DNA of 51,736 nucleotides. It comes from Nitrospirota bacterium. Lineage in GTDB: Bacteria > Nitrospirota > Thermodesulfovibrionia > Thermodesulfovibrionales > Dissulfurispiraceae. This document shows positions 38,073-45,812 of this stretch, in pieces (position 1 is the stretch's first letter; the number at the start of each line of letters is the position of its first letter). The position numbers and the translations under genes were made by a program. The notes under the pieces are model-generated. The model was not told where the DNA came from. It searched no databases and saw only the letters and a list, made by a program, of their open reading frames with translations. The stretch spans positions 1 to 51,736 of the forward strand of contig SCQE01000070.1 of the NCBI GenBank assembly GCA_004321915.1, given 5' to 3'.

Positions 38073-38972
38073 TCAACAGCCGTGTATATCTGCGATCAGC
38101 GAAGTGTCGAATATTTCATCGGCCCCTATCTCTCGTTCTATGTATCCTAAAGTTTTCATCGCCAGCATTAACTTCATAGTGCAGTTCGTGTAAGCTTCGG
38201 TTATCCGGGCGCAATATTTTGGTGAAACGGACAGGGTCTCAAAAACGAAATCTTCATCGATGACCCCGACATTTCCGGCTATAAGGGCTGCGGCTTTACG
38301 CGGATCGTTTAGTAATAGTTCGGTCGCCAGACAGTGTGCTTTTAGAAAATCGATAACTATGTCCCTGTGGGCTTCGAGAAAAGATTTCGTTGTCAGTATG
38401 CCGTAGCTCGGATTGTCGGGCCACAGTTTTGAGGGCGGATATAATATTTTGCAGTCGGCGTAACGCCTTGCGGCAACGGCGAGCGCCGGGGTCCCGAAGG
38501 CCGCTTCGATCCTGTGTTTTACAAGGTCTTCGAGCGTCAGGTCAGACCATGGGTAGTTCACAACCTCGATAGCTTGCCTAAGGCCGTATTTTTGCAGAGA
38601 GTCCTGAAGTATCAAATCGTGGATCGAGCCCTTTCCCGGAACACCGATTTTCCCGCCTTTAAACTGGTTTAAGATCAGTTCGAGACTGTCGGTCTCAGGC
38701 AGTCCTTTGTATTTATTAAATCCTGTCATGACGGTGCCTTCGACATGGCCTCCCGCTACGCATTTGATCGGCACTCCTCTCTGTATCCCTATTATGGCCG
38801 GAGGGAGTCCGATATATGCGATGTCCAGTCCGTTTTTTTCCAAGGCGTCCACAATTGCAGGGCCTGTTCCGAAAAGCCGCCACTCAGCGTCAGCGTGAGG
38901 GCCGACAGCTCTGTCCATTAAGATTGTTGCGGTGTGATAAAAAGTGGAGAGGTGGCCGATCCTGAGCTTCAT
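38073..38972 (-). CDS. NitT/TauT-type ABC substrate-binding-like protein lacking signal peptide
   Basis: 299 residues, SsuA/THI5-like periplasmic-binding fold: LRIGHLSTFYHTATILMDRA, IAYIGLPPAIIGIQRGVPIKCVAGGH, GGKIGVPGKGSIHDLI and TLEDLVKHRIEAAFG. It starts at ATG 38972 directly with the fold, and shows no hydrophobic signal, so it is probably cytosolic or a diverged sensor. No ABC permease or ATPase is next to it. ATGA overlap with the caspase-like gene upstream implies co-expression. Ligand unknown. Confidence 0.8.
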   Translation of the reverse strand: MKLRIGHLSTFYHTATILMDRAVGPHADAEWRLFGTGPAIVDALEKNGLDIAYIGLPPAIIGIQRGVPIKCVAGGHVEGTVMTGFNKYKGLPETDSLELILNQFKGGKIGVPGKGSIHDLILQDSLQKYGLRQAIEVVNYPWSDLTLEDLVKHRIEAAFGTPALAVAARRYADCKILYPPSKLWPDNPSYGILTTKSFLEAHRDIVIDFLKAHCLATELLLNDPRKAAALIAGNVGVIDEDFVFETLSVSPKYCARITEAYTNCTMKLMLAMKTLGYIEREIGADEIFDTSLIADIHGC

Positions 38973-41050
38973 TTTCTCAGGATGAACCTGCCTGCAATTT
39001 CTTCGGGAGACGGTCTTAAAGTCGGGGTCTGGAGAACATTGCGCCTTCTCGCCTCGTCTTCGACGAGCGGCCTGATTGTCTTGTAAATTTCAGAAAGCTC
39101 TTTTTTGCCGTCTTTTATCGCCTTGAGAAAGTGGTAAGTGAACAGGCCGTGCTCTTTTTCCGAGAGCGTGGTCGAAATCTGGGGGCCTTCGGTCGATAAG
39201 ATCAGCGCGACTTTCCCGGAGGCCATCAGCGGGTCCTGCACTTTGACTACGGCGGGCCGCGCGCCTTTTGCTAGCACGCTTCTGCCGCCTGCGCCGGAAA
39301 AGCATGAATCTATGACTACTATGACCTCGTCGGCGTTAAGCTTCGAAAGCGTTTCGTAAAACCGTTTAAGAGGATAAGCCGTTGCCGTCAAATAGTTGGG
39401 GTCGCCGTCATGAGGCATAAGATAAGGCTCTCCTGTGGCCGGGTCCGGCGAGCCGTGTCCGGAATAGTAAACGAATACACGGCTCTTACGGACTGTCCTG
39501 TTTGGAAGCCAGTTTTCGAGAGACTTCACCATGCCTGACAATGTAGCCCGTTCATCGGTCATAAATTCTATGTTTCTTTCTGCAAAACCGAGCGCGCGCA
39601 GGTATCCTCTTACCGAACGGGAATCGTTGTAAGAAAATTCGGAGGACGGGAGGTTCTGATATTTTTCGATGCCTATTACGACCGCCACATCGTGTTCTCC
39701 GAACGCCTTCTGTGTATCCGCGACCGACGGGATAAGATTGACATCAGGGAGGTCGTCAGTTTTGACTCCGGTTTGAGGGGAGGCTTCCACCTTTACGGTC
39801 ATTATGTCGGGGGCTTCCTCTCCGAGCGTGAGCAGGATTTCTGGCCGTATGGAAAATTTCTCCCTCCTTTCCCTGAGCGCAAAACGTATCGGGAGCTCTT
39901 TGTCTCCGCCGTATCTCTGTGTTACCGCGAACCTGAAGGAGGCTTTTTTGTGTTCTCCGGGGGATATGGAGCCGAGTTGCACCTTGCTGCCGCTGAAAAG
40001 CTTTATGCCCTCGTGCTCCGCTTCGATTGCAGCGTAGACCCTTTTTGCTGCGCCGCTTCCCGCATTGTGGACGGTCAGCGTGGCTGTGATTTCTTTGCCC
40101 TTGCCGATGGTTTTTTTTCCATCCGCATCGACTATGTCTATTCTTGTTACCTGAAGAGCGGGAGGGGCGAGCTGTTTTGTCCTGAATACCAGTATTGCCG
40201 GTTTTGAATCGAAGCCGTTCGGTTCGGCCACCGTTGCCTTTATGCTGATTTCCGCGCCCTGCACACCCGATAAAGCCTCGATAGGCAGTTCGAATGTTTT
40301 CTCTTCCTTGGGCTGAATGGTCCCTATAGCGGTTTTATCATTGAACAGTATGTCCTTGTTCGGCTGTCCCGAGAATTCAAGCTTCAGTACCGTATCATAA
40401 GCCGTTCCGCGTCCTGCATTTTTGACGCTGACTTTTATGGAACCTTTTTCTTCGGCTTCCAGCGCGCCGTCAGCCGACTGCTCTCCCAGTCCGATGTTGC
40501 TGATGATCAGATCAGGAGGAGACCCGTACAACTGTTTTTCTCTTGCGCGCGGGGCGGCTGCGCTTGAAGCAGGCGCTTTCCGTTCCAGCACCACAACCGT
40601 GCGCGGATACCTGACTTTATCTTTCTGTATGTATTTTAATCTGACCTTGCTTCCGCTGCCCACGATTGCAGGGGATATTATCTCGTTTTTTTGTACGAAA
40701 AAGGTCCTTCCGTCCATACTGAATTCGCACTCCCTGTAACAGGAGCCCCCGATGGCCTTTGTGACCTTGATGGCCATGCTGCCGGAGGAGTTGTCGATAT
40801 AAATAATTTCTCCCTCAAGGTTATAGGACGAATAGCCCGCTTCAGGGTCTTCGTAACGGCGGTCGTTGTCTCTCCCTCTGAAATCAACCGGAGGGGCGCT
40901 TTTGAAGGAATCAGGTCTTGGCGGATATATGCCGCCTCCAAAGCCTGATTTGTCGTAAGGGGGGCCTGCATGCGCACCGGAAAAAGGGAACTGGAGCAAC
41001 AAACAAAAGGCCATCGCAACGTACAACAGTAATTTACGGAAACTGTTCAT
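38969..41050 (-). CDS. Exported caspase-like (C14) protease with Ig-like repeats
   Basis: 693 residues with a signal peptide (~1-29, ending GAHA). Middle: a SH3/OB-like strand region (~65-150), then two CARDB-like immunoglobulin domains (~165-275 and ~280-390; NAGRGTAYDTVLKLEFS and HNAGSGAAKRVYAAI). The C-terminal caspase domain (~430-690) starts DVAVVIGIEKYQNLP and holds a His-Cys dyad: H532 (YYSGHGSPD) and C583 (VVIDSCFSGAGG). These match metacaspase/paracaspase-like peptidases. No C-terminal anchor. It follows a seven-gene minus-strand run beginning with larC. A GTG five codons earlier is another start option. Confidence 0.9.
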   Translation of the reverse strand: MNSFRKLLLYVAMAFCLLLQFPFSGAHAGPPYDKSGFGGGIYPPRPDSFKSAPPVDFRGRDNDRRYEDPEAGYSSYNLEGEIIYIDNSSGSMAIKVTKAIGGSCYRECEFSMDGRTFFVQKNEIISPAIVGSGSKVRLKYIQKDKVRYPRTVVVLERKAPASSAAAPRAREKQLYGSPPDLIISNIGLGEQSADGALEAEEKGSIKVSVKNAGRGTAYDTVLKLEFSGQPNKDILFNDKTAIGTIQPKEEKTFELPIEALSGVQGAEISIKATVAEPNGFDSKPAILVFRTKQLAPPALQVTRIDIVDADGKKTIGKGKEITATLTVHNAGSGAAKRVYAAIEAEHEGIKLFSGSKVQLGSISPGEHKKASFRFAVTQRYGGDKELPIRFALRERREKFSIRPEILLTLGEEAPDIMTVKVEASPQTGVKTDDLPDVNLIPSVADTQKAFGEHDVAVVIGIEKYQNLPSSEFSYNDSRSVRGYLRALGFAERNIEFMTDERATLSGMVKSLENWLPNRTVRKSRVFVYYSGHGSPDPATGEPYLMPHDGDPNYLTATAYPLKRFYETLSKLNADEVIVVIDSCFSGAGGRSVLAKGARPAVVKVQDPLMASGKVALILSTEGPQISTTLSEKEHGLFTYHFLKAIKDGKKELSEIYKTIRPLVEDEARRRNVLQTPTLRPSPEEIAGRFILRK

Positions 41051-41095
41051 AATCAATGATAGCACACGAAATGACCGTAATCCATCCCGGTGTCA

Positions 41096-41674
41096 TTAAA
41101 GTCTTCCGCTGTTCTCGTACTCCCGGAGGTATTGTTTCAGGGCCCTCATTATAAGCCAGTCGACGGTGGTGTTATTTTCCGAAGCGATGTTCATCAGTTT
41201 GTCGATGACCTCTTTTTCGCTGCCCGAGAGCTGCTGGACGGGCGGTGCGGGTCCTTTTTCAGGAGACCCGGGCGCGGCATTCCCGGACCTTTTCAGGTAC
41301 TCTTTTTCGAGCATGGCCATAAGCTCTTTTACGTCTCCGGAGTTTACCGCTTTCACCATATCTTCGGGGACCTGAGCGTGCATTTCCCCGGTCTCGACGG
41401 GAGCGGCCGGCCCTTCGGAATCCGGCATAGGCGGCTGAGGCATGCAGCCCTGAGGCATCATCCCCGACATGCCGAGCATCATCATCGCCAGCGAGCGCGA
41501 CTGTTCGTTGTCGGGTAGTTCTTTTTTCATGAACTCCTCGATCTGTCCCGATGCCATGGCCATCGCAAGCCTGTCGGCCATCAGAGGCCCGTCAGGTTTC
41601 TCTTCGCTGAATCTGTTTTTGCCTCCGAAAGGCGTTGACGGCGGTTGGGGCAAGGGTTTTTCATTTTCTGACAT
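41096..41674 (-). CDS. Proline/methionine-rich protein with putative ribbon-helix-helix C-terminus
   Basis: 192 residues. The N-terminal ~60 residues are Pro/Lys/Glu rich, then a methionine- and proline-rich low-complexity tract (~60-92). The last ~42 residues, including IDKLMNIASENNTTVDWLIMRALKQYL, read like the two helices of a CopG/MetJ-type ribbon-helix-helix fold. No signal or membrane segment. AAGGAG precedes the ATG. It lies between the TlpA and caspase genes with gaps of 17 and 45 bases. The DNA-binding idea rests only on helix pattern; no family is recognised with confidence. Confidence 0.6.
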   Translation of the reverse strand: MSENEKPLPQPPSTPFGGKNRFSEEKPDGPLMADRLAMAMASGQIEEFMKKELPDNEQSRSLAMMMLGMSGMMPQGCMPQPPMPDSEGPAAPVETGEMHAQVPEDMVKAVNSGDVKELMAMLEKEYLKRSGNAAPGSPEKGPAPPVQQLSGSEKEVIDKLMNIASENNTTVDWLIMRALKQYLREYENSGRL

Positions 41675-41691
41675 TGCTGACTCCTTGTAAT

Positions 41692-42210
41692 TTATAAGCC
41701 GGATGACAGGGCCTTTTCTATGTCCGATCTCAGGTCGGCCTCTTCATAAGGTCTGTTGCGTTTTTTCAGTATCCTCCCGTTTTTGCCTACGAGAAATGAA
41801 ACAGGCACGTCGTTTACATTGCCGTAATCACGCGTTGCACGCTCATTCGCCTTTATGACCTGAAAAAAAGTACCTGATTTTTCTATGTCGCGCGGAGATA
41901 CGTCGTCGATGTGTATTGCTATGATATCGAAACCCTTGGCAGCGTAAGCAGCGTATATCTTCTGAAGGTCGGTAAGCTTCTCCTTGCAGGGTGGGCACCA
42001 GTCGGCCCAGAAGTAAAGCAGTACGACTTTGCCTCTGTAGTCCGCAAGGCTCAGCATCTTTCCTGTTTTGTCTGCAAGGAAGAGTTCAGGCGCCATGTCG
42101 CCTACGGCAGGCGTTCTCTTTTCGAACGGGGTCCTGTCGGTAAAGGCTATTACCGCCGAGATAAGCGCTATCAAGAAAAAGCAGATGAGCGTTATTTTAG
42201 TTTTTGTCAT
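41692..42210 (-). CDS. TlpA/ResA-like membrane-anchored thioredoxin
   Basis: 172 residues. An N-terminal hydrophobic signal anchor (~6-23) leads into a periplasmic thioredoxin fold: GKVVLLYFWADWCPPCKEKLTDL with active site WCPPC and cis-Pro in VNDVPVSFLV. Such proteins reduce cytochrome-c-type or other periplasmic disulfides. Its start overlaps the diguanylate cyclase stop by 14 bases. An exported cysteine protease is encoded two genes on, which makes a thiol-redox link conceivable. Confidence 0.9.
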   Translation of the reverse strand: MTKTKITLICFFLIALISAVIAFTDRTPFEKRTPAVGDMAPELFLADKTGKMLSLADYRGKVVLLYFWADWCPPCKEKLTDLQKIYAAYAAKGFDIIAIHIDDVSPRDIEKSGTFFQVIKANERATRDYGNVNDVPVSFLVGKNGRILKKRNRPYEEADLRSDIEKALSSGL

Positions 42211-43102
42211 CCGTTCCTTCCTCGTAAACCGCCACCCTGTTCCTGCCGCTCTCTTTTGCCCTGTAAAGCGCCTTGTCAGCCTGACCTATTATGTAGTCCG
42301 AGGTGGGCTCTTCTCCTGTGAGGTAGGTGACCCCTATGCTTATCGTGACCGGTATTTTAATGTCCTGATTACATCTGAAATCGTGTTTTTGCATTGCAGC
42401 GCGCAGGTTTTCGCCTATTTCCGCGGCGGTCTCTATGTCCGTATTCGGCAGAAGTATGATGAACTCCTCACCGCCGTAACGCGCCAACAGGTCTTGGGCC
42501 CGGAGCGTGGTAAGCATAGTATTGGCGGTCTGCTTCAGTATCTCGTCGCCGCAGCCGTGCCCGTATGTGTCGTTTATTTTTTTAAAGTGGTCTATATCGA
42601 GCATCATAAGGGAGAACGGCTCATTGTACATGATCGACCACGAAAGGTCCTCGACAAACCTTTCCATGAAGAATTTTCTATTGTACAGGCCGGTCAGATA
42701 GTCCCTCACCAGAAGCTTTTCGAACTCTTTCATTTTTTCGCGTATCTCTATGATATTCTGGAGCCGCGCAAGGACCTCTTTTTCGAAGAAAGGCTTTGAC
42801 AGATAATCATAGGCCCCGTAGTCGTAACCCTTGCTCAGTTTGATTTTTGATTTTGTAGAGGCTATGAGCAGGGTCGGGATGTCCCTTGTCGAGGGCGCGG
42901 ACTTAAGCTGCTGAAGCACCGACAGGGCAGAGGGGGTGGAGAGTTTCAGGTCGAGTATTATTATGTCCGGCGCTTCGTGGTAAACATTGCCTATTATCTC
43001 ATTGCTGTCTTCTACGATTACGCATTCGTGCCCTTTATTATTGAGGATGCTGACGAGCGTTGTCTTGGATTCCTCTGATCTGTCGGCCACAAGTATCTTC
43101 AT
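42197..43102 (-). CDS. Receiver-GGDEF diguanylate cyclase
   Basis: 301 residues. Receiver (~1-120; D54 region IIILDLK, Lys in LSKPF), then a GGDEF domain (~135-295) with GGEEF active site and an RxxD inhibitory I-site (RAQD) five residues before it. So it should make c-di-GMP when phosphorylated and be product-inhibited. ATG 43102 gives ATGA overlap with the glutaredoxin gene. It opposes the two HD-GYP enzymes elsewhere in the window. Confidence 0.93.
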   Translation of the reverse strand: MKILVADRSEESKTTLVSILNNKGHECVIVEDSNEIIGNVYHEAPDIIILDLKLSTPSALSVLQQLKSAPSTRDIPTLLIASTKSKIKLSKGYDYGAYDYLSKPFFEKEVLARLQNIIEIREKMKEFEKLLVRDYLTGLYNRKFFMERFVEDLSWSIMYNEPFSLMMLDIDHFKKINDTYGHGCGDEILKQTANTMLTTLRAQDLLARYGGEEFIILLPNTDIETAAEIGENLRAAMQKHDFRCNQDIKIPVTISIGVTYLTGEEPTSDYIIGQADKALYRAKESGRNRVAVYEEGTDDKN

Positions 43103-43347
43103 ATGCCGAGTGCTTCCCTTATCTTCTGTTCGTTGTTTCCCACTATGACCTTGTCCCCGATGATTATGGTCGGGAACGCGCATTGTGACGTAAGCCTTTT
43201 GATCTCTTCAACCGCAGCGTTCCTTTCTTCCGTGATCAGAAGGTCCACATCCGTGAATTCGTATTTTATCAGACATTCATCCAGAAATTTCTTTGCGGCC
43301 TTGCAGTGACCGCAGGTGCTCAGGGTGTAAAGTTTGACCTGTTGCAT
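43099..43347 (-). CDS. Glutaredoxin-like protein
   Basis: 82 residues. Thioredoxin fold with CGHC (C12, C15) and cis-Pro in FPTIIIGDKVIVG. Small cytosolic thiol-disulfide protein of the NrdH/glutaredoxin group. ATG 43347 has GAGGTG upstream and lies 2 bases after the larC stop. ATGA overlap with the diguanylate cyclase. Confidence 0.85.
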   Translation of the reverse strand: MQQVKLYTLSTCGHCKAAKKFLDECLIKYEFTDVDLLITEERNAAVEEIKRLTSQCAFPTIIIGDKVIVGNNEQKIREALGI

Positions 43348-43349
43348 GT

Positions 43350-44549
43350 TCAAACACCTCTTTTTTTTATGTGCGGAGCGTATTTTACGCATTCCGCACG
43401 GATGGAGTCCAAGAGTTTCTTTAGTGGAGCGCCTGTTTTGTCCGCTGTTTCTTTTGCGTCGTCGTATTCCGGAGCGACATTGACGACCTGACCGTTGAGT
43501 TTAGCGACCTTTATCCTCATCTTGCCGTAAGGCGTTGTTACGGTCTTGCTCTCCCTTTCCAGAGTGCGGCGTTCTGCGTTGTAAAATCTTATTCCTATTG
43601 TTGTGGTCTCTCGAAAAATAATATCCGAAAGCCGTTCGGCATCGCCGGTCGTGGCAAGCGTCGTAAGCTTGACGGCAGGGCGTCCTTTTTTCATTATTGT
43701 CTGTTCCATGAACACATCGAGAGCGCCCGCCGCGAAAAGTTTTTCGTAAAGATGACCGTAAATCTGCGGATTCATATCGTCTATGTTGGTTTCTATCACG
43801 GTTATGGTTTCGTCTCCGGCATTGTCATCGGTTTCACCGACCAGCAGACGGAGTATATTCGGCTTGTCCTGAAACTCTTTGTTTCCTGCGCCGCAGCCTA
43901 CGGTCTTCAGTTTGAAGCGGGGGAGGTTGGAATTTTTTGCTTCGAGACCTTTAAGCAGGGCCGCGCCTGTGGGCGTAGTCAGTTCAAAAGGCGTGGCTGA
44001 CGAATAGACCCTGTATCCGCGCATGAGTTCGGCGGTGGCCGGGGCCGGGACCGGGAGTATGCCGTGTTCCGTACGCACTGTGCCGGAGCCGAGGTTTATA
44101 TCGGAACAGAAAATCTGTTCGACGCCTAGCATTTCGAGGCCTACGATGGCGCCGAATATGTCGATAAGGCAATCTATCCCCCCGAGTTCATGAAGATGAA
44201 CATTGTCGAAGCCCTTACCGTGGACTTTCGCTTCAGCCTCGAAGAGCAGTCTGAAAACCGAAAGCCCCTTGTCTTTTATCCTAACGTCCAGAGCTGATGA
44301 GGTCACGGTTTTTTCTATGTCTTTCCACTTTGTGCCGTGGGCAGGATGTCTCTTTTTGATCATGACATCCGCTTTGGTGCATGAAATGCCGCATCTCAGG
44401 GTTTTTGCGGACGACAACGAGTAGCCGTTCAAGCGGAGGGCCTTAAGTTCTTTTTTCAAGTCCGCTATGTTTACGCCCGCATCGAGAAGCGCTCCCAGAC
44501 ACATGTCCCCGCTGATACCAGAGAAACAGTCGAAATAGGCTGAGCTCAT
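43350..44549 (-). CDS. larC: Nickel-pincer cofactor biosynthesis protein LarC
   Basis: 399 residues in one uninterrupted frame, whereas lactobacillar larC is read through a programmed frameshift. LarC inserts nickel into the pyridinium dithiocarboxylate cofactor of lactate racemase-like enzymes. FDCFSGISGDMCLGALLDAG, HLHELGGIDCLIDIFGA, TPTGAALL, ETNIDDMNPQIYGHL and KKGRPAVKLTTLA are family hallmarks. larA, larB and larE are absent from the window. First gene of a tightly spaced seven-gene minus-strand run. Confidence 0.93.
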   Translation of the reverse strand: MSSAYFDCFSGISGDMCLGALLDAGVNIADLKKELKALRLNGYSLSSAKTLRCGISCTKADVMIKKRHPAHGTKWKDIEKTVTSSALDVRIKDKGLSVFRLLFEAEAKVHGKGFDNVHLHELGGIDCLIDIFGAIVGLEMLGVEQIFCSDINLGSGTVRTEHGILPVPAPATAELMRGYRVYSSATPFELTTPTGAALLKGLEAKNSNLPRFKLKTVGCGAGNKEFQDKPNILRLLVGETDDNAGDETITVIETNIDDMNPQIYGHLYEKLFAAGALDVFMEQTIMKKGRPAVKLTTLATTGDAERLSDIIFRETTTIGIRFYNAERRTLERESKTVTTPYGKMRIKVAKLNGQVVNVAPEYDDAKETADKTGAPLKKLLDSIRAECVKYAPHIKKRGV

Positions 44550-44579
44550 GAGTTTATTTTACATTTTCGAGCGGCATAT

Positions 44580-44607
44580 TTGACAGTCCAAATAAGGCGG
44601 GTATTAT
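44580..44607 (+). promoter_or_regulatory. Predicted promoter of the cyclic-nucleotide-binding gene
   Basis: -35 TTGACA (44580-44585), 16-base spacer, -10 TATTAT (44602-44607), about 50 bases before the ATG at 44658. No equally good promoter was found for larC on the other strand. Confidence 0.6.
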
Positions 44608-44657
44608 GATATGCTATAAAAAACGAGAAATCGAACCGTGAAAATCGAGGAGGGTGG

Positions 44658-45035
44658 ATGAGGAATATCGCGGCAAAAGAGAAGTACAAAAAGGGTGATG
44701 TTATCATTAAAGAAGGCGGTTTCAGCGACGGCACCTATGTGATTATTTCGGGAAAGGTCGAGGTGGCAAAGATCGTCGGAGACAAGAAGATCGTAGTTGC
44801 CGTGTTGGTGAAGGACGATATTTTCGGCGAGATGAGTTTTCTTCAGCACGAGCCCCGTTCCGCATCCGTGACCGCGATCGAAGACTGCGAGATAGGCCTT
44901 CTGGACAAGGACTTTCTCGATAATGAGCTCAACAAGGCCTCTCAGGACTTCAGGCTTATTCTTACCCAGCTTACGGCCCGGTTGCGAAAGACCACGAGCG
45001 AACTTGCCGAACTCAAGCTAAAGGGCTGCGGATAG
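44658..45035 (+). CDS. Stand-alone cyclic nucleotide-binding domain protein
   Basis: 125 residues, a single CNMP-binding beta-barrel: YKKGDVIIKEGGFSDGTYVIISGKVEVAK, then the phosphate-binding cassette IFGEMSFLQHEPRSASVTA, with Glu and Arg placed as in cAMP binders. No DNA-binding helix-turn-helix or kinase is attached. It may sense the product of the cyclase at 36-38 kb. GAGGAGGG precedes the ATG. bioD follows after 4 bases. Confidence 0.88.
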   Translation: MRNIAAKEKYKKGDVIIKEGGFSDGTYVIISGKVEVAKIVGDKKIVVAVLVKDDIFGEMSFLQHEPRSASVTAIEDCEIGLLDKDFLDNELNKASQDFRLILTQLTARLRKTTSELAELKLKGCG

Positions 45036-45039
45036 TTTT

Positions 45040-45729
45040 TTGAAAGGTATTTTTGTAACCGGCACCGATACCGGGGTCGGGAAGACCGTTGTTTCTGCAG
45101 CTATCGTAAAGGCGCTTGCAAAGACAGGCTTGAGCATAGGCGCAATGAAGCCTGTCGAAACCGGCTGCCGTGAGGTTGCCGGGTTATTAGACCCCTCCGA
45201 TGGAATGTTTTTACGGAAAATCGCGGGCATGGATGATTCTATAGATGTTGTCACACCGGAACGATATGAAAATCCGCTTGCTCCGATGGTTGCGGCAGTG
45301 CTTGAAAACAGGCCGGTAAATCTAGAAAAGGTTTTCGAAGCTTTTAAAGGCCTTTCTCAAAGATACGAGTTTATGGTCGTGGAGGGAGTAGGGGGGCTGC
45401 TTGTTCCGATAAGCGGCGACTATTTTGTCTCTGATTTGATTAAACGCCTTGGGTTGCCCGTAGTTATCGTGGCCCGCGCCTCGCTCGGCACCATCAACCA
45501 CACGCTTCTGACGGTCAAGCACGCATCGAGAGAGGGGCTTGAAGTGAAAGGCGTGATAATCAATAACCACTGTCCGCCCGAAAACAGCCTTGCTGAAAAA
45601 ACAAACCCTGATGTTCTCAGAGGGCTCTGCCCTGTTCCGGTGCTCGGCGTTTTGCCCTATCTTGAAAACGTAACAGGGGAAGGCTTGGACAGGCTTGCAG
45701 ACTATATCGATATCGGTTTGTTAGTGTAA
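45040..45729 (+). CDS. bioD: Dethiobiotin synthetase
   Basis: 229 residues. FVTGTDTGVGKT P-loop at the N-terminus, MKPVETGC, VEGVGGLLVPI and GTINHTLLT are diagnostic. Makes the ureido ring of dethiobiotin from diaminopelargonate, CO2 and ATP. The start is a TTG (45040); no ATG fits before the P-loop. No other bio genes are in the window. Confidence 0.95.
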   Translation: MKGIFVTGTDTGVGKTVVSAAIVKALAKTGLSIGAMKPVETGCREVAGLLDPSDGMFLRKIAGMDDSIDVVTPERYENPLAPMVAAVLENRPVNLEKVFEAFKGLSQRYEFMVVEGVGGLLVPISGDYFVSDLIKRLGLPVVIVARASLGTINHTLLTVKHASREGLEVKGVIINNHCPPENSLAEKTNPDVLRGLCPVPVLGVLPYLENVTGEGLDRLADYIDIGLLV

Positions 45730-45812
45730 CAATCTCGGATCCGCGTTAAAGCTCAGAATATAGGGTACATGTGTGGTTTATCAGGATACTTCGCCGTCTC
45801 TTTAGATCATAA

